Below, in pieces: positions 25,303-35,510 of a DNA stretch of 64,000 nucleotides. The DNA comes from DATGSL01 sp964645585 (GTDB lineage Bacteria > Verrucomicrobiota > Verrucomicrobiia > Opitutales > T3Sed10-336), in NCBI GenBank assembly GCA_964645585.1, contig CAZYAN010000021.1, positions 1-64,000 on the forward strand. Reading direction: 5' to 3'. Below the pieces are notes generated by a model. It did no database searches and was not told the origin of the DNA. It was given only the letters and a program-made list of their open reading frames with translations. The position numbers were made by a program, and so were the translations under genes. The first letter of the stretch is position 1; every line of letters starts with the position of its first letter.

Positions 25303-27879
25303 TCAATTGACGGAGATGCTGTCGATTGCCTTCCCGAAAAAGACCGCGTTGAGAAACAGCCGGCTGCTTCCGAGCCAGTAGCCGCGAAAATTCAAATTAT
25401 CCGCGAAAAGAATGACGGCGCCAGCGCCTTGCGGGTCGGCGATCGCTGCCGCCGATTCGGCGAGTGCTTCCACGTTTTTGTCGGAGACATAGCCGCTGAA
25501 CAACGGAGCTTTACGGTAGAGGACCGGTGTGTAATACGGATTGGCCGAAGGTTCCATGAACAGCGTGCCTGAGCGGAACAGCGTAATGGATTCGTCGTGG
25601 AATCCGTAGCCGAGCGGATGAGTGGAATCGACGTGGGCGGAAAGGATCGCGCCGCTGATGCGTTTCAGGCGTTCGATCGAATCGGCGTCGCCGTACGGCA
25701 GACGCTTCGGTTCGCTCGCATTGTCCGCTTTTGCCTCGAAGAAATTCGCCGACGCAAGATCTTTGGATACGGCCCAGCGCGCGGCCCGTTGGGACGCGAT
25801 CAGCGTACCTCCGCTTCGGACCCAGTTTTTGAGGTCGCCCACCGTGCGGCTGCTCAAAGCGGAGTAACTGCCGTCCGGGAGGATGATCACTGTATAACGG
25901 CTGAGATCGACGCCGCCGATCCGGTCAGTCTCGACCAGGCTCACCGGCATTTGCAGGCGCTGATCAAACAGGTGCCAGGTTTCGCCTGCCGGAGCGCTTG
26001 AGACGCCGCTGCCGACGGCGATCATGACCCGCGGCTGATCGAGCATCACGAAACTCGGGCTTCCAAGATCAACACCCTCGGCAGCGAGACCGGATACAAC
26101 CGCGACGACCTGCACCGAGCAGCCGTCGACTGCCTTCTCGAGGAGCTCATGGATTTCGTCGGCCGAACGATCTTGAAAGGGGACCGGTACAAGAATCGCG
26201 CCCGGAGTGAACGTTTGCCGACCGCGGTCCGCTCGGACGGTGAACGGCTGCGTGGCCACCTTGGCTTTCAGACCGCTGGCCAGGAGGCGCTGCAGGACGA
26301 CTGCCGCGTCAAGGCTGTCCCAGCTGAACACATACCCGACCTCACTGCGTCCATGGACTTCACCTTCCGGGATCTCTGTGCTGATGACTTCACTCCCAAG
26401 GAGAGCCGCAGAGAAAAGGTCCTTCGCAACCGGACGATCGTTGAGGTTGAAGGCAGGCGGCAATGCCCAAGTGGAAATATCGTAAAAGACATTTTCTTCA
26501 AATGATGTCGGGCGTTCAAAAAGCGATTTTACCAGTCGGCCTTGCGGTTGCTGGATTGGAATGATCCACGCTTTTCCCGCGGTGAAGCTTTCGCCGTCGA
26601 CTTCGAGATCCTTCGCGAGGTGATGGACGCGGATACGGTGTTTGATAAGGATATCGAGGAACGCGGCGTTGCGCACGGGATCGCTGGATGAGGCGACGAC
26701 GAACGCTTGGATCGGTTCAGCGGCGGCCAGTTCGGCGGCCGACTCGTAGAACCAGCGGCTGTAGGCCTTGATTTCGTCGCTCATTTCGTGAGCCGCTTCG
26801 AGTGTGCCGAGGGCGGCGGTAAGCTGATTGCGAATTGTAAAAGGAAAGGCCACCGGGCCATGGTCGCTTTCCTGGAGATGACCGCGCGAGCTGGCTTGTT
26901 CGAAAAGGATGCCGATCGCGCCGTTAAGGTCGGGATAGGTCGAGCCCTTGCCGACGTAGAAATCGTCGAAGGTCTCCCGCGTATAATAGAGTGAGCCGAT
27001 CGCGTCGAGGTTGCGGGCATTGACCTTCGCAATGCGCGCCGTCAGCTCGTAATTGCGTTCAGGCGTCAGCGGATTGTTGCGGGCTGGAACGCCTGGCTGG
27101 AAGAAAAAGGTCCGGTCGGTCCCCATTTCATGAAAATCACCGATCACGTGCGGGCGCCAGCGATGAAACTGCGTGATCCGTCCGCGGCTTTCGGGGTGCA
27201 CAATCGGCAGCCAGTCGCGATTGAGATCGAACCAGAAATGGTTGGATCGGCCGGTCGGCCACGGTTGTGTGTGCTCGCGGTGATTCGGGTCGGCAACGAG
27301 CTGACTGCCGCGATGGGTATTGGCCCAATGGGCGAATCGGTCGAGACCATCGGGATTGAAGGCCGGATCGATCAGGATGACGGTTTCCTCGAGTAAACGC
27401 TCGATCCGCGGTCCGGTGGCAGCGGCGAGATGGTAGACGAGAAGGGGGACGGCATTGGCGCCGCTCGGTTCGTTGCCATGGATACTGAAGCCGAGCCAGA
27501 CGATCAGCGGCGTGTCGGCGGAATCACCGTTAAGGGCGGCCTCGCGCGCTTTTTGAATTTCGGTGAGACGGGCGAGGTTCTTTGGATCGCTCACCTGAAG
27601 AAAGCAGAGCGGCTTTTCTTCGTGAGTTCGGGCGTATTCGACCAGCTGCATCCGGTCGGAACGGTCGGCAATTTCGCGGAGATAACTGACGATCTGGTCG
27701 TGTCTGAGATGCCATTCTCCCGGTTGAAAGCCGATAACCGACGCCGGTGTCGGAATCGCTTCGTCATAGCCGGCACGATCCGGAAAGTAATAGTCCAGGT
27801 TGATGCGGGATGGAGTCGCGCTGGAGGCAGAAGCGATACCGCCGATAATCAGGCCGAAAAAAAGAAAGAGGCGTTGCAT
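25303..27879 (-). CDS. Secreted M14-family zinc carboxypeptidase
   Basis: 858 aa with a signal peptide (about 1-21). The M14 domain shows zinc ligands H134 and E137 in HGNEPSG, H250 in DFHEMG and catalytic E327 in ILFEQASS; FNPDGLDRFAHWAN and DLNRDW are also typical. The second half (about 400-858) resembles the glutamine-amidotransferase-like or beta-rich extensions found on this M14 subgroup (SLVETDRIGGVDLSRYTVIILPDG). It would trim peptides outside the cytoplasm, either as nutrients or from the cell wall. Its gene is divergent from the NAGPA-domain gene. Confidence 0.9.
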   Translation of the reverse strand: MQRLFLFFGLIIGGIASASSATPSRINLDYYFPDRAGYDEAIPTPASVIGFQPGEWHLRHDQIVSYLREIADRSDRMQLVEYARTHEEKPLCFLQVSDPKNLARLTEIQKAREAALNGDSADTPLIVWLGFSIHGNEPSGANAVPLLVYHLAAATGPRIERLLEETVILIDPAFNPDGLDRFAHWANTHRGSQLVADPNHREHTQPWPTGRSNHFWFDLNRDWLPIVHPESRGRITQFHRWRPHVIGDFHEMGTDRTFFFQPGVPARNNPLTPERNYELTARIAKVNARNLDAIGSLYYTRETFDDFYVGKGSTYPDLNGAIGILFEQASSRGHLQESDHGPVAFPFTIRNQLTAALGTLEAAHEMSDEIKAYSRWFYESAAELAAAEPIQAFVVASSSDPVRNAAFLDILIKHRIRVHHLAKDLEVDGESFTAGKAWIIPIQQPQGRLVKSLFERPTSFEENVFYDISTWALPPAFNLNDRPVAKDLFSAALLGSEVISTEIPEGEVHGRSEVGYVFSWDSLDAAVVLQRLLASGLKAKVATQPFTVRADRGRQTFTPGAILVPVPFQDRSADEIHELLEKAVDGCSVQVVAVVSGLAAEGVDLGSPSFVMLDQPRVMIAVGSGVSSAPAGETWHLFDQRLQMPVSLVETDRIGGVDLSRYTVIILPDGSYSALSSRTVGDLKNWVRSGGTLIASQRAARWAVSKDLASANFFEAKADNASEPKRLPYGDADSIERLKRISGAILSAHVDSTHPLGYGFHDESITLFRSGTLFMEPSANPYYTPVLYRKAPLFSGYVSDKNVEALAESAAAIADPQGAGAVILFADNLNFRGYWLGSSRLFLNAVFFGKAIDSISVN

Positions 27880-28010
27880 GACGGGGAAAATTCATGCCAC
27901 GAATCACGGTTTCATAAAAGATAATTCCGCGAATCCGGTTGACGATTGGAGTTTCCGTCGGCCAAGGAAACCGTTGCAAAAGTAACTGGTCAGGTGATAG
28001 AGCACCGATC

Positions 28011-30299
28011 ATGACCAGGTTCTTATTTTACCGTGCCGCGTTTTTGATCTTTTGCGCGGTCTTTCCCGCCGTCGCGCTGTGGCCGGCTTATTACCCGAAC
28101 ATGCAGTATGGTCCCAAACGGCAGCTGGCGCCGGGGGTCTCGTGGCAGACGGCGACGCACGCCAATCCGGCCTGGAGTATTCAGATCTTTGAGATCGACA
28201 TGAGCAATCGAAATGTCGAATTGATTCCGGTCTTTAAGACAGCCGGAAATGTTGCCGGCTCGTCAAATGAACGGACCAGCAGCATGGCGGAGCGCAGCCA
28301 TGCGATCGCGGCGGTGAACGCGGGGTTTTATGACACGTCGAATCGGATGACGAACAGTTTCACGTTGATCGACGGTCAGTTCATCGGCGGAGCGAGCACA
28401 GCGATGCGCCCGGAAGGCGGCCGCTCAGTTCTCGGGTTTTCCGGAAACCATCAGGCGATTCCCAAACGGACCAAGCTGTCGTCCGGCTTCGTTCCCGCGA
28501 GCCCCGGCGACTGGGACAAGATCACCGACGCGATCGCCGGCCGCGGGCATTTTGTGACGTCCCATGGTGTACTTGTCACCGTGGATAATGAGAGCACCAC
28601 GAGCAGCCATTACGACACCCGGCATCCGCGCACGGCGATTGGCTATTCACTCAATCCGTACCGCGCCTGGCTGGTCACAGTGGACGGGCGCCAGCCGGGA
28701 TTCAGCGTCGGGATGACGCATATGGAACTGGGGCAATTGATGGCGGACCTCGGGATCGAACAGTCGATCAGCCTCGATGGCGGCGGCTCGACCACCGCCT
28801 GGGTGAAAGGCGAGGGTGTTGTCAATTCTATCTCGGATTCGTCCGAGCGCGGAGTTGTGAGCGCATGGACGGTTCAATCCGCAATCACGATGGACAATAC
28901 TGTGGAAGAGTTTTCCCGCTCTGGCTCCTGGGTGGCGCAGGCAAACCATGACGAACAATACTACCTCAACCATTTCTTCAGCACGCTGCCGACCGCTGAG
29001 GCAACTTGGACTCCCGATCTTGCGCGTGACGGTCTCTATCGCGTTTACGCTTGGTGGGCATCGAATCCGACTGGAACACAGGCCGCGCAGTATACGGTGC
29101 ATCACCACGAAGGCGAGCATGTCGTAATTCGCAATCAGCGGATCAATGGGGGAAAATGGAATCTTCTCGGAACCCATCCGTTCCGCGCCGGGACGGACGG
29201 TTTTGTCAAGCTGAGCAATGCGGGGTCAGGTGTACTCTCAGCGGACGCGGTCCGTTTCGTTTTCGTTGAAAGTGATCCCGAACGGTTTTGGGCGCCGAGC
29301 GATTGGAAAACGGTGATGTTTGACGGTTTCAGCGGGTCGGCCCCGCCTGGCTACGGCTTTCTCGTCATGAATCCGCCGGGAGCATCCGGCAACGGCCGGT
29401 GGGAGCGGAACTTCGACTACACAACACTGACAGGCCCGGTGCTTCCCGCGGCGCCTGACGGCGACGGACGGGCGTTGCGGACGAGCGCGAACAATGTCGC
29501 TCCAGCCAGTAACCAGATTCTTTATCAGACATGGGGTCCGGCGGACATGGAGGATTCCGCGGTTGAAGCGAGCCTCCTCAGTTATCTTGCCAGCAACAAT
29601 TCCGCCGGTTCGACCACTTGGGGCGGCATTGGAATCCGGATGAGCGATAATCTGAGGGACGGCTATTTTGTGCAGCAGCGAACCGACGATTCCGGCAGTT
29701 TTGGTCATTATCTGAATTTTTATCGTATTCAAGATGGCAATACGATGTTGATTGGGCGCTATTATTATCGCGTGGGGACGGGCGGAATCACGCAGGGAGT
29801 CAACGGTGACTCGCGCGCGATTCGCTCGCCGCAGCGGGCGGCGGTCAACGAATGGGTCCGCCTTCGGATTGAGGCGGTCCGCGAGAACATCGCGCTGTTT
29901 ATCGATGACATGGAGGCGCCGGTGACGATTTTTGCGGATCCCGCCCCCATACGTTCGGGGAAAGCGATGCTGTTTCATGAGGACCCGTTCGGCGAATCCT
30001 TGACCGCGCCCGCGGGCTCCGCGGGGACGCTGTTTGAATCATTCCAAGTCGATCGCCGGGCGGTTCCAGTCGAGGACTGGACGGCGCGAGTGGAGACAGT
30101 CGTGCCGCTCGGAGGCGGCGGAACCCGAGTGACGATGCGCGCCGCTCCCAACGCGGAATACGTGATCGAAGCGTCATCGGACCTGCTTGCATGGACGGTG
30201 CTCGCGGGAGTGTATGAGACGGATCAAAACGGATTGCTGACGTTCGATGATCCCGCGGCGGGCAATCGACGGTTCTGGCGGATCAGCCGGCTGGATTGA
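28011..30299 (+). CDS. Secreted phosphodiester glycosidase (NAGPA) domain protein with golvesin-like domain
   Basis: 762 aa. The ATG at 28011 starts a clear signal peptide (MTRFLFYRAAFLIFCAVF). A NAGPA/DUF2233 domain (about 45-290) has AAVNAGFYDT, HPRTAIGY and SISLDGGGSTT. A golvesin/xanthan-lyase-type beta domain (about 295-410) has RDGLYRVYAWWAS and HPFRAGTDGFVKLSN. A concanavalin-like region follows (about 425-690). The last 70 residues are the short beta module with YVIEASSDLLAW and FWRI, found also in three other proteins here. NAGPA domains cleave sugar phosphodiesters, so a role in surface polysaccharide or teichoic-like polymer turnover is inferred. It is convergent with the GHL10 gene. 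Confidence 0.85.
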   Translation: MTRFLFYRAAFLIFCAVFPAVALWPAYYPNMQYGPKRQLAPGVSWQTATHANPAWSIQIFEIDMSNRNVELIPVFKTAGNVAGSSNERTSSMAERSHAIAAVNAGFYDTSNRMTNSFTLIDGQFIGGASTAMRPEGGRSVLGFSGNHQAIPKRTKLSSGFVPASPGDWDKITDAIAGRGHFVTSHGVLVTVDNESTTSSHYDTRHPRTAIGYSLNPYRAWLVTVDGRQPGFSVGMTHMELGQLMADLGIEQSISLDGGGSTTAWVKGEGVVNSISDSSERGVVSAWTVQSAITMDNTVEEFSRSGSWVAQANHDEQYYLNHFFSTLPTAEATWTPDLARDGLYRVYAWWASNPTGTQAAQYTVHHHEGEHVVIRNQRINGGKWNLLGTHPFRAGTDGFVKLSNAGSGVLSADAVRFVFVESDPERFWAPSDWKTVMFDGFSGSAPPGYGFLVMNPPGASGNGRWERNFDYTTLTGPVLPAAPDGDGRALRTSANNVAPASNQILYQTWGPADMEDSAVEASLLSYLASNNSAGSTTWGGIGIRMSDNLRDGYFVQQRTDDSGSFGHYLNFYRIQDGNTMLIGRYYYRVGTGGITQGVNGDSRAIRSPQRAAVNEWVRLRIEAVRENIALFIDDMEAPVTIFADPAPIRSGKAMLFHEDPFGESLTAPAGSAGTLFESFQVDRRAVPVEDWTARVETVVPLGGGGTRVTMRAAPNAEYVIEASSDLLAWTVLAGVYETDQNGLLTFDDPAAGNRRFWRISRLD

Positions 30300-30362
30300 G
30301 AAGGGCTGGGGGATGTTATTCGTTTTTAGTTGCCCGCCCGCGGGTGAAGGAAACGTGCCGCT

Positions 30363-32873
30363 TTACTCGACTCGAACCCGAAGGAACCGGCGGTCCTGGG
30401 TGTTGATATGTTCCGTATCGGTCACCGTCACGAATTCCGATTCGACGTCGCGCGGCTGAACGGTTTCAACGCCGGAAACGGGAGTCCAAAGGATGAGATC
30501 GCTCGAACTTTCGACGAACCAGCGGAGTTCCAGGTCGTTCGTTCGTCGCACGTAGTTGACTTGCAGGCGCCGTTCCGCGCTCCCGTTCACGTCGACTTCC
30601 GCGGCTGTCACGGACGGCAGCTGATCGCGGTTGGGATGAAGTGGATCCATGACGAAAGCATAACGAAGGAGGTTGGGGATTCCATAGCCGCCAAAGTCTT
30701 CGGCGGGCTGGCGCTCGCCTTCGGGCAGTGTCTTGCCGGCCCAGTATTCAAAGGTTGAATACTGTGGATCGAACGTCAGCTCGAAGTTATCCAGGAAAAT
30801 GTTGAACGGATCGGTGGAGTAAGCCCCTTCGTTGTCAATGACCGGAACGATTGCGAGATGCTCGAATACCGCGAAGGCGGAGTTCAGGACCCCGTTGCCG
30901 GTGAAACTCTTCACTGGATCGCTGGGAAAATAAAAATACAGCCGGGTCCAGGCGCCTGCTTTTACCAAATATCCCAGTGGAGGAACGGCGCCGGGACCGT
31001 CGACGCCCTCGCGAATGTGGTCGGTGACTCCTCCTGCCCATTCGAGCGGCCCTGAGTTGCCCCCATCGCTTCCGATTGGTCCAACCGCGTGGTTGTCGCG
31101 GATGCCGACGGCGATATAAACGTCTTGATTGGTCCAGACATCAAACCGCAAAGCTCGATCGAGCGGAATGATCGGGTTTGGGAGAATTGAGGTATTGCTC
31201 GTCGTGAGCCGCAGCCAGGGATTCGGCAGGCCGTCTTGGAAGGCGAACTCGACTTGCAGGGCGAGGCTGCTGGAGTTCCCCGCCGGAAAATCGCCCGTGA
31301 TTCGCGTCGAGTTCGGAGATGATTGGAGGTTGCCGCTGGTTGATCCGGACAGGGAGGGCTGGCGAAAGAGAAAGGATCCGCTGGCAGCTTCAGGATCCGC
31401 GTCTTCAAAATCCGTCAGGCGGCTGGTTTCTGGCGGCTGCCCTTCGCCGAGAAACAGCTCCAGGTGAGTCACCTGCCCCGCGGTTACGACGAGGGATCCG
31501 TCCGCAAATCGGTGATCGGCGGAAGCATGCACGGCGTACTCGCCGGGCGGAAGATCAAAAAAGGCGAACCCGCCCTGAACGCAGCTCAATTGAACGGAGC
31601 CGCCGGGAGCATCCGCGTCGATTGTCACGAACGCGTTGTAAACCGGCTGGCCCGTTTCACTGTCGACAATTCGTCCTTTGGCAATGCCGTTTGCGGATTT
31701 CCAAGGCAGGGCCGGTGTATCGCTCCAAACCGGCTGGTACTGGTTCCGGACATAGTTGAGGGTGCCGTGCCGGTCGACGGTTCCACTGTTTGGCACCCGG
31801 TAACTGTAGAACATCGTTCCCTGCAGCCCGGTGCTTCTGACGTATTGGAGCTGGGTGACGGTGTTTTCTTTCGTGTTCAGATAGGCGCCGGGGCCGACGT
31901 AAACATGCCGGATCCCTTGGTGCGCGGCGGCGTCGCCGGTCCGGTCGATGAAAATGGAGTTGTTCGCGGTATAGGTCATCGGCATGCAGAGGTCGATGAG
32001 CCCATGGGCGTTCCACATTGCCCAATCCTGAAAGCGATTCGCGTAGGCATCGGAGCGGTTCGAGAAGACAGCCGCCGAGATGGCAAGTCCAGGTCGGATC
32101 TCGAGCAAATCAGCATTGATCCAGCGGAGAAAATCGGTGACTTGGCGCCGGCGCCAGTCGGAGAAGACCTCGTCGCTGGGATCGGGCACACCGGTGCGGC
32201 CGAACTCTTCGTTGAAGCGGGCGATCGCGACTGGATTGTAACCGGAATCGCGGGCGGGGTAGCGGACGTAATCCCAGTGGAACCCGTCAATCTCGTAGTT
32301 GGTGACGATGTCCTTGGCCATCCGCGCGGTCCACCGCATCGCCTCAGGATGACCGGGGTCGACGTAGTACCCTTCGCCGATAAATTGCTCTCCGGTGGAG
32401 CGCTCCATGAGGAACTCGGGGTGCAGGTTGAAAACGTGTCCAGGCTGCGGAGGCGGTGTCGACTCGCTGCTCCAGACCGGGAATGTCGTGACCCAGCAAT
32501 GCACTTCAATGCGCGGCGATCCGCTGTGCGCCGCTTCGATGATCGCCGCAAGCGCGTCAAAGCCGGAAGCCAGCGCGGTCGTGCGAGGCTCCGTGTTTGG
32601 GGCGTTCGGCAGATAGAACGCGTCACCGCGCCGGCGCATTTGGACGATGATCGCGTTGAAATGGTTCTCGCGGGCATCTTGCACGAGCGCATTGACTTGG
32701 GCCTGGTTCAGGAAGCCGGTGCCCCAAGCGTCGACCCAGAGCCCGCGGAACTCCGATTGGGCGGAGGCGGCATTTCCCAAAAGGAGCGCGGCGATGGTCA
32801 GCAAAAAGGGGATAAAGGGGCGCGGTCGCACTGGCAACCCGCTGCGGCTGGTGGCGGGGGAGTTTATTCTCAT
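30363..32873 (-). CDS. Secreted GHL10 (DUF187) glycoside hydrolase-like protein
   Basis: 836 aa. A basic leader and signal peptide end in ASAQS. The GHL10 barrel (about 40-390) begins FRGLWVDAWGTGFLN, with NAIIVQMRRRGDAFY, DGFHWDYVRYP and MPMTYTANNS. Escherichia coli DigH, a glycosidase acting on peptide-stripped peptidoglycan, belongs to this family. A carboxypeptidase-regulatory-like beta domain (about 405-480) and a carbohydrate-binding-like region follow. The C-terminus carries the shared module with RWFVESSSDLILWTPV. Cell-wall or polysaccharide cleavage outside the cytoplasm is inferred. It is convergent with the NAGPA gene, 63 bases apart. Confidence 0.87.
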   Translation of the reverse strand: MRINSPATSRSGLPVRPRPFIPFLLTIAALLLGNAASAQSEFRGLWVDAWGTGFLNQAQVNALVQDARENHFNAIIVQMRRRGDAFYLPNAPNTEPRTTALASGFDALAAIIEAAHSGSPRIEVHCWVTTFPVWSSESTPPPQPGHVFNLHPEFLMERSTGEQFIGEGYYVDPGHPEAMRWTARMAKDIVTNYEIDGFHWDYVRYPARDSGYNPVAIARFNEEFGRTGVPDPSDEVFSDWRRRQVTDFLRWINADLLEIRPGLAISAAVFSNRSDAYANRFQDWAMWNAHGLIDLCMPMTYTANNSIFIDRTGDAAAHQGIRHVYVGPGAYLNTKENTVTQLQYVRSTGLQGTMFYSYRVPNSGTVDRHGTLNYVRNQYQPVWSDTPALPWKSANGIAKGRIVDSETGQPVYNAFVTIDADAPGGSVQLSCVQGGFAFFDLPPGEYAVHASADHRFADGSLVVTAGQVTHLELFLGEGQPPETSRLTDFEDADPEAASGSFLFRQPSLSGSTSGNLQSSPNSTRITGDFPAGNSSSLALQVEFAFQDGLPNPWLRLTTSNTSILPNPIIPLDRALRFDVWTNQDVYIAVGIRDNHAVGPIGSDGGNSGPLEWAGGVTDHIREGVDGPGAVPPLGYLVKAGAWTRLYFYFPSDPVKSFTGNGVLNSAFAVFEHLAIVPVIDNEGAYSTDPFNIFLDNFELTFDPQYSTFEYWAGKTLPEGERQPAEDFGGYGIPNLLRYAFVMDPLHPNRDQLPSVTAAEVDVNGSAERRLQVNYVRRTNDLELRWFVESSSDLILWTPVSGVETVQPRDVESEFVTVTDTEHINTQDRRFLRVRVE

Positions 32874-32918
32874 GGGATTGTACGGAATGCGCGACTTCGG
32901 CGCGTGCGGGAATTTCCG

Positions 32919-33914
32919 CTAGAGGTAATATCGCGTTAATTCTTCGATCAGGTAGTCGCGGGTTTCTTCGACGCTGTCGGAAATGCGGAACAGGTCGAGG
33001 TCCTCGTGGGAAATGACGCCCCAGTTGGCCAAAGCTTCGAAGTTGACGACGTCGTTCCAAAACTCGCTTCCGAACAGAACGATCGGCAAATATTTTTTCG
33101 TCTTCTGCGTCTGGACCAGCGTCAGCATCTCAAACAATTCATCCAGCGTGCCGAAACCGCCCGGGAAAACAACGAGCGCCTTCGCGAGATAAAGGAACCA
33201 GTATTTGCGCACGAAAAAGTAGTGAAACTCGAAGCTGAGCTCCTCGGTCGCGAATAAGTTGAGATGCTGCTCGAACGGTAAACTGATGCCGAGCGCGACC
33301 GATTTGCCTCCGGCTTCGTAGGCGCCTCGGTTGGCGGCTTCCATGATTCCGGGGCCGCCCCCCGAGCAAATGTAAAACCGTTTGCCCGCCGGTTGGATGG
33401 TTTTTGACCATGCCGTCAGATCGCGGGAAAGCCGGATCGTTTCCTCATGGTAATGCGAGGCCCGTTGCATACGCCGGGCCTGATCGAGGCGGCGTTTTTG
33501 TTCTCGCGAGAGACTTTTGCCGCGGGCGATCTCACGCTCGATCGCCTTTAAATTCTGCTCGGCGCGCTTCGGATTGGGGATGCGGGCGGATCCAAAGAGG
33601 ACGATCGTGTTTCGAACTCCGTGTTTGCGAAAGCGGATCTCCGGCTCCAGCAATTCGCACTGCACGCGAATTGAGCGGGCGGGCGCGCTCGTCAGGAAAT
33701 CGAGGTCCTTATAAGCCTTCTCCGGTTTTGGATAGGTCCGGGGCGGGGGCACCGTGAGCGATTCCACCGGTGTCGCCGCGCTCCGGGCATCTTCAGCCGC
33801 GTCGGCCGCGGAAGGTCCGGAAGGCAGCCTTTTATCGATCGCGGCTTTTCGCGATGGCTGACGGTGCTTGCTGTCGGTTCGAGCGGCGGGCTTTTTCTTC
33901 GCTTTCTTGGCCAT
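32919..33914 (-). CDS. LOG family (TIGR00730) Rossmann-fold protein
   Basis: 331 aa from the ATG at 33914; a longer frame exists but starts in non-coding sequence. The first 60 residues are Lys/Arg/Ala-rich and disordered. The core has VLFGSAR, then GGGPGIMEAANRGA and PGGFGTLDELFE, the two motifs that define LOG proteins. LOG enzymes release ribose phosphate from nucleotide monophosphates (cytokinin-type phosphoribohydrolase activity). Compared with short LOG proteins it has an added helical insert with a run of Arg/Lys (about residues 115-160). It is divergent from hisD. Confidence 0.88.
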   Translation of the reverse strand: MAKKAKKKPAARTDSKHRQPSRKAAIDKRLPSGPSAADAAEDARSAATPVESLTVPPPRTYPKPEKAYKDLDFLTSAPARSIRVQCELLEPEIRFRKHGVRNTIVLFGSARIPNPKRAEQNLKAIEREIARGKSLSREQKRRLDQARRMQRASHYHEETIRLSRDLTAWSKTIQPAGKRFYICSGGGPGIMEAANRGAYEAGGKSVALGISLPFEQHLNLFATEELSFEFHYFFVRKYWFLYLAKALVVFPGGFGTLDELFEMLTLVQTQKTKKYLPIVLFGSEFWNDVVNFEALANWGVISHEDLDLFRISDSVEETRDYLIEELTRYYL

Positions 33915-34150
33915 GAATAAAGTTGGGACTTGGCGGATCGTGGCGGTGGTTTTTCGCCGATCCAAGCACGTTCTCCAGGCGAAGTCAGGCGCAAATCCGT
34001 TGCATGCGGACGGAAGGCTGTTCTGATTAAATTGGCGGCTTCGCGGCGCTCCTCGCGGCTGCCGCTTTCGCCTTCCTGCTGGCAGTGTTTTGTTTAAATC
34101 GTTGCTTGTTGGCCGAACGGGAACACGCTGGACAGGAGATTCAGACAGCG

Positions 34151-35446
34151 ATGAAACGCCTCTCAACAAAGTCACCACAATTTTATTCCCGCCTGGCGCG
34201 GCTTGGCCGATCGGCAGGCGCTTCGGAAAAGATCGAGGCAGCGGTGCGCTCGATCATCGCGGACGTCGAGAAGCGCGGAGACCGCGCGATAAGCGACTGC
34301 GTCGCCCGGTTCGACAAAGCCGCGCTGCGGCCGTCGCAATTTCGTGTATCCAAGGACCAGCTGCGGAAAGCCGCGCGCGGCCTTCCGGTCAAAACCCGGA
34401 AAGCCATCCGCGAATCCATCGCGGCGGTGACGGAGTTTGGCCGGAGAACGATTCCCGCGAATTGGACGATGAAGAACCGTCACGGCGCGACGGTTGGCGA
34501 GCGATTCTATCCACTCAAACGCGTCGGTATTTATGTGCCGGGAGGGAAGGCGCCTTTGGTATCGACCGTGATCATGACAGCCGGGCTCGCGAAAGCGGCG
34601 CGCGTGCCGGAGATCGCGGCCTTCACGCCATCGAACGCGGAAGGCGAGGTCTCGCCGGAAATTTTGGCCGCCTTGCACATGGTCGGTGTCGATGAAGTTT
34701 ACCGCGTCGGCGGTGTTCAGGCGATCGCCGCGATGGCGCTGGGGACCCGCACGATTCAGGCTGTTGACAAAATTTTCGGACCCGGAAGCGCGTACGTGGT
34801 TGAGGCGAAGCGCCTCCTCTTTGGCCGTGTCGGGATCGATCTGCTGCCGGGACCGAGCGAAGTGATGGTCATCGCCGGCGATGAGGCGAATCCGGCTTTC
34901 GTGGCAGCCGATCTGCTTTCGCAGGCGGAGCACGATTCCGAATGCCCGGTATACCTCGTGGCGTTTTCGAAGAAGATGATCGATGCGGTTGAGCGACAAG
35001 TTGAGGAGCAGATGGGGCAATTGAAACGGTCGGCGATTCTCAAGGAAGCAGTGAAACGCGGCTGCGTCGCCATCGAGGCGACGAACATCGACGAGGCGAT
35101 CGCGATCGCGAATTTCGTGGCGCCGGAACATCTTGAACTCCACCTCCCGGCCAAGGCACGGGCGACTTGTATCAAGAAAATCACGACAGCGGGATCGATT
35201 CTTGCCGGCGATTTTAGTCCGACCGTTCTCGGCGATTTTGTAGCCGGTCCCAGCCATGTGCTGCCGACCGGCCGCAGCGGCCGCTTTTCGAGCGGCTTGC
35301 GCGCCAGCGACTTTTTCCGGAAGACAAGCTTGGTCGAATACAATGCGGCCAGCCTGAAACGCGCGCTCCCGGCAATCGAAGTTTTCAGCGAAATCGAGGA
35401 TCTCGACGCCCACGGCCGTTCGGCGTCCATCCGCTTTGGCGAGTAA
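34151..35446 (+). CDS. hisD: Histidinol dehydrogenase
   Basis: 431 aa, full length. It catalyses the last two steps of histidine synthesis (histidinol to histidine, NAD-dependent, zinc enzyme). Diagnostic stretches are RVGIYVPGGKAPLVSTV, KIFGPGSAYVVEAKRL, LPGPSEVMVIAG, DLLSQAEHDSE (zinc-site Gln and His), APEHLEL (catalytic Glu-His) and LPTGRSGRFSSGL. The ATG at 34151 follows AGGAGA by 12 bases. No His-rich leader peptide is visible in the upstream 236 bases. hisC follows after a 243-base gap that holds a dispersed repeat. Confidence 0.97.
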   Translation: MKRLSTKSPQFYSRLARLGRSAGASEKIEAAVRSIIADVEKRGDRAISDCVARFDKAALRPSQFRVSKDQLRKAARGLPVKTRKAIRESIAAVTEFGRRTIPANWTMKNRHGATVGERFYPLKRVGIYVPGGKAPLVSTVIMTAGLAKAARVPEIAAFTPSNAEGEVSPEILAALHMVGVDEVYRVGGVQAIAAMALGTRTIQAVDKIFGPGSAYVVEAKRLLFGRVGIDLLPGPSEVMVIAGDEANPAFVAADLLSQAEHDSECPVYLVAFSKKMIDAVERQVEEQMGQLKRSAILKEAVKRGCVAIEATNIDEAIAIANFVAPEHLELHLPAKARATCIKKITTAGSILAGDFSPTVLGDFVAGPSHVLPTGRSGRFSSGLRASDFFRKTSLVEYNAASLKRALPAIEVFSEIEDLDAHGRSASIRFGE

Positions 35447-35510
35447 GCCAACGCATCGCGGGCGTCCGTCCCGCCGGGCGGCTGGGTGCGAATGACGGTA
35501 CCATACACGA

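Noticed and set aside
31464..32939. 491-codon plus-strand frame opposite the GHL10 gene
   Set aside because: Shadow of a well-supported family member.
33915..34150. Possible histidine leader attenuator before hisD
   Set aside because: No run of His codons and no terminator/antiterminator pair could be found in this interval.
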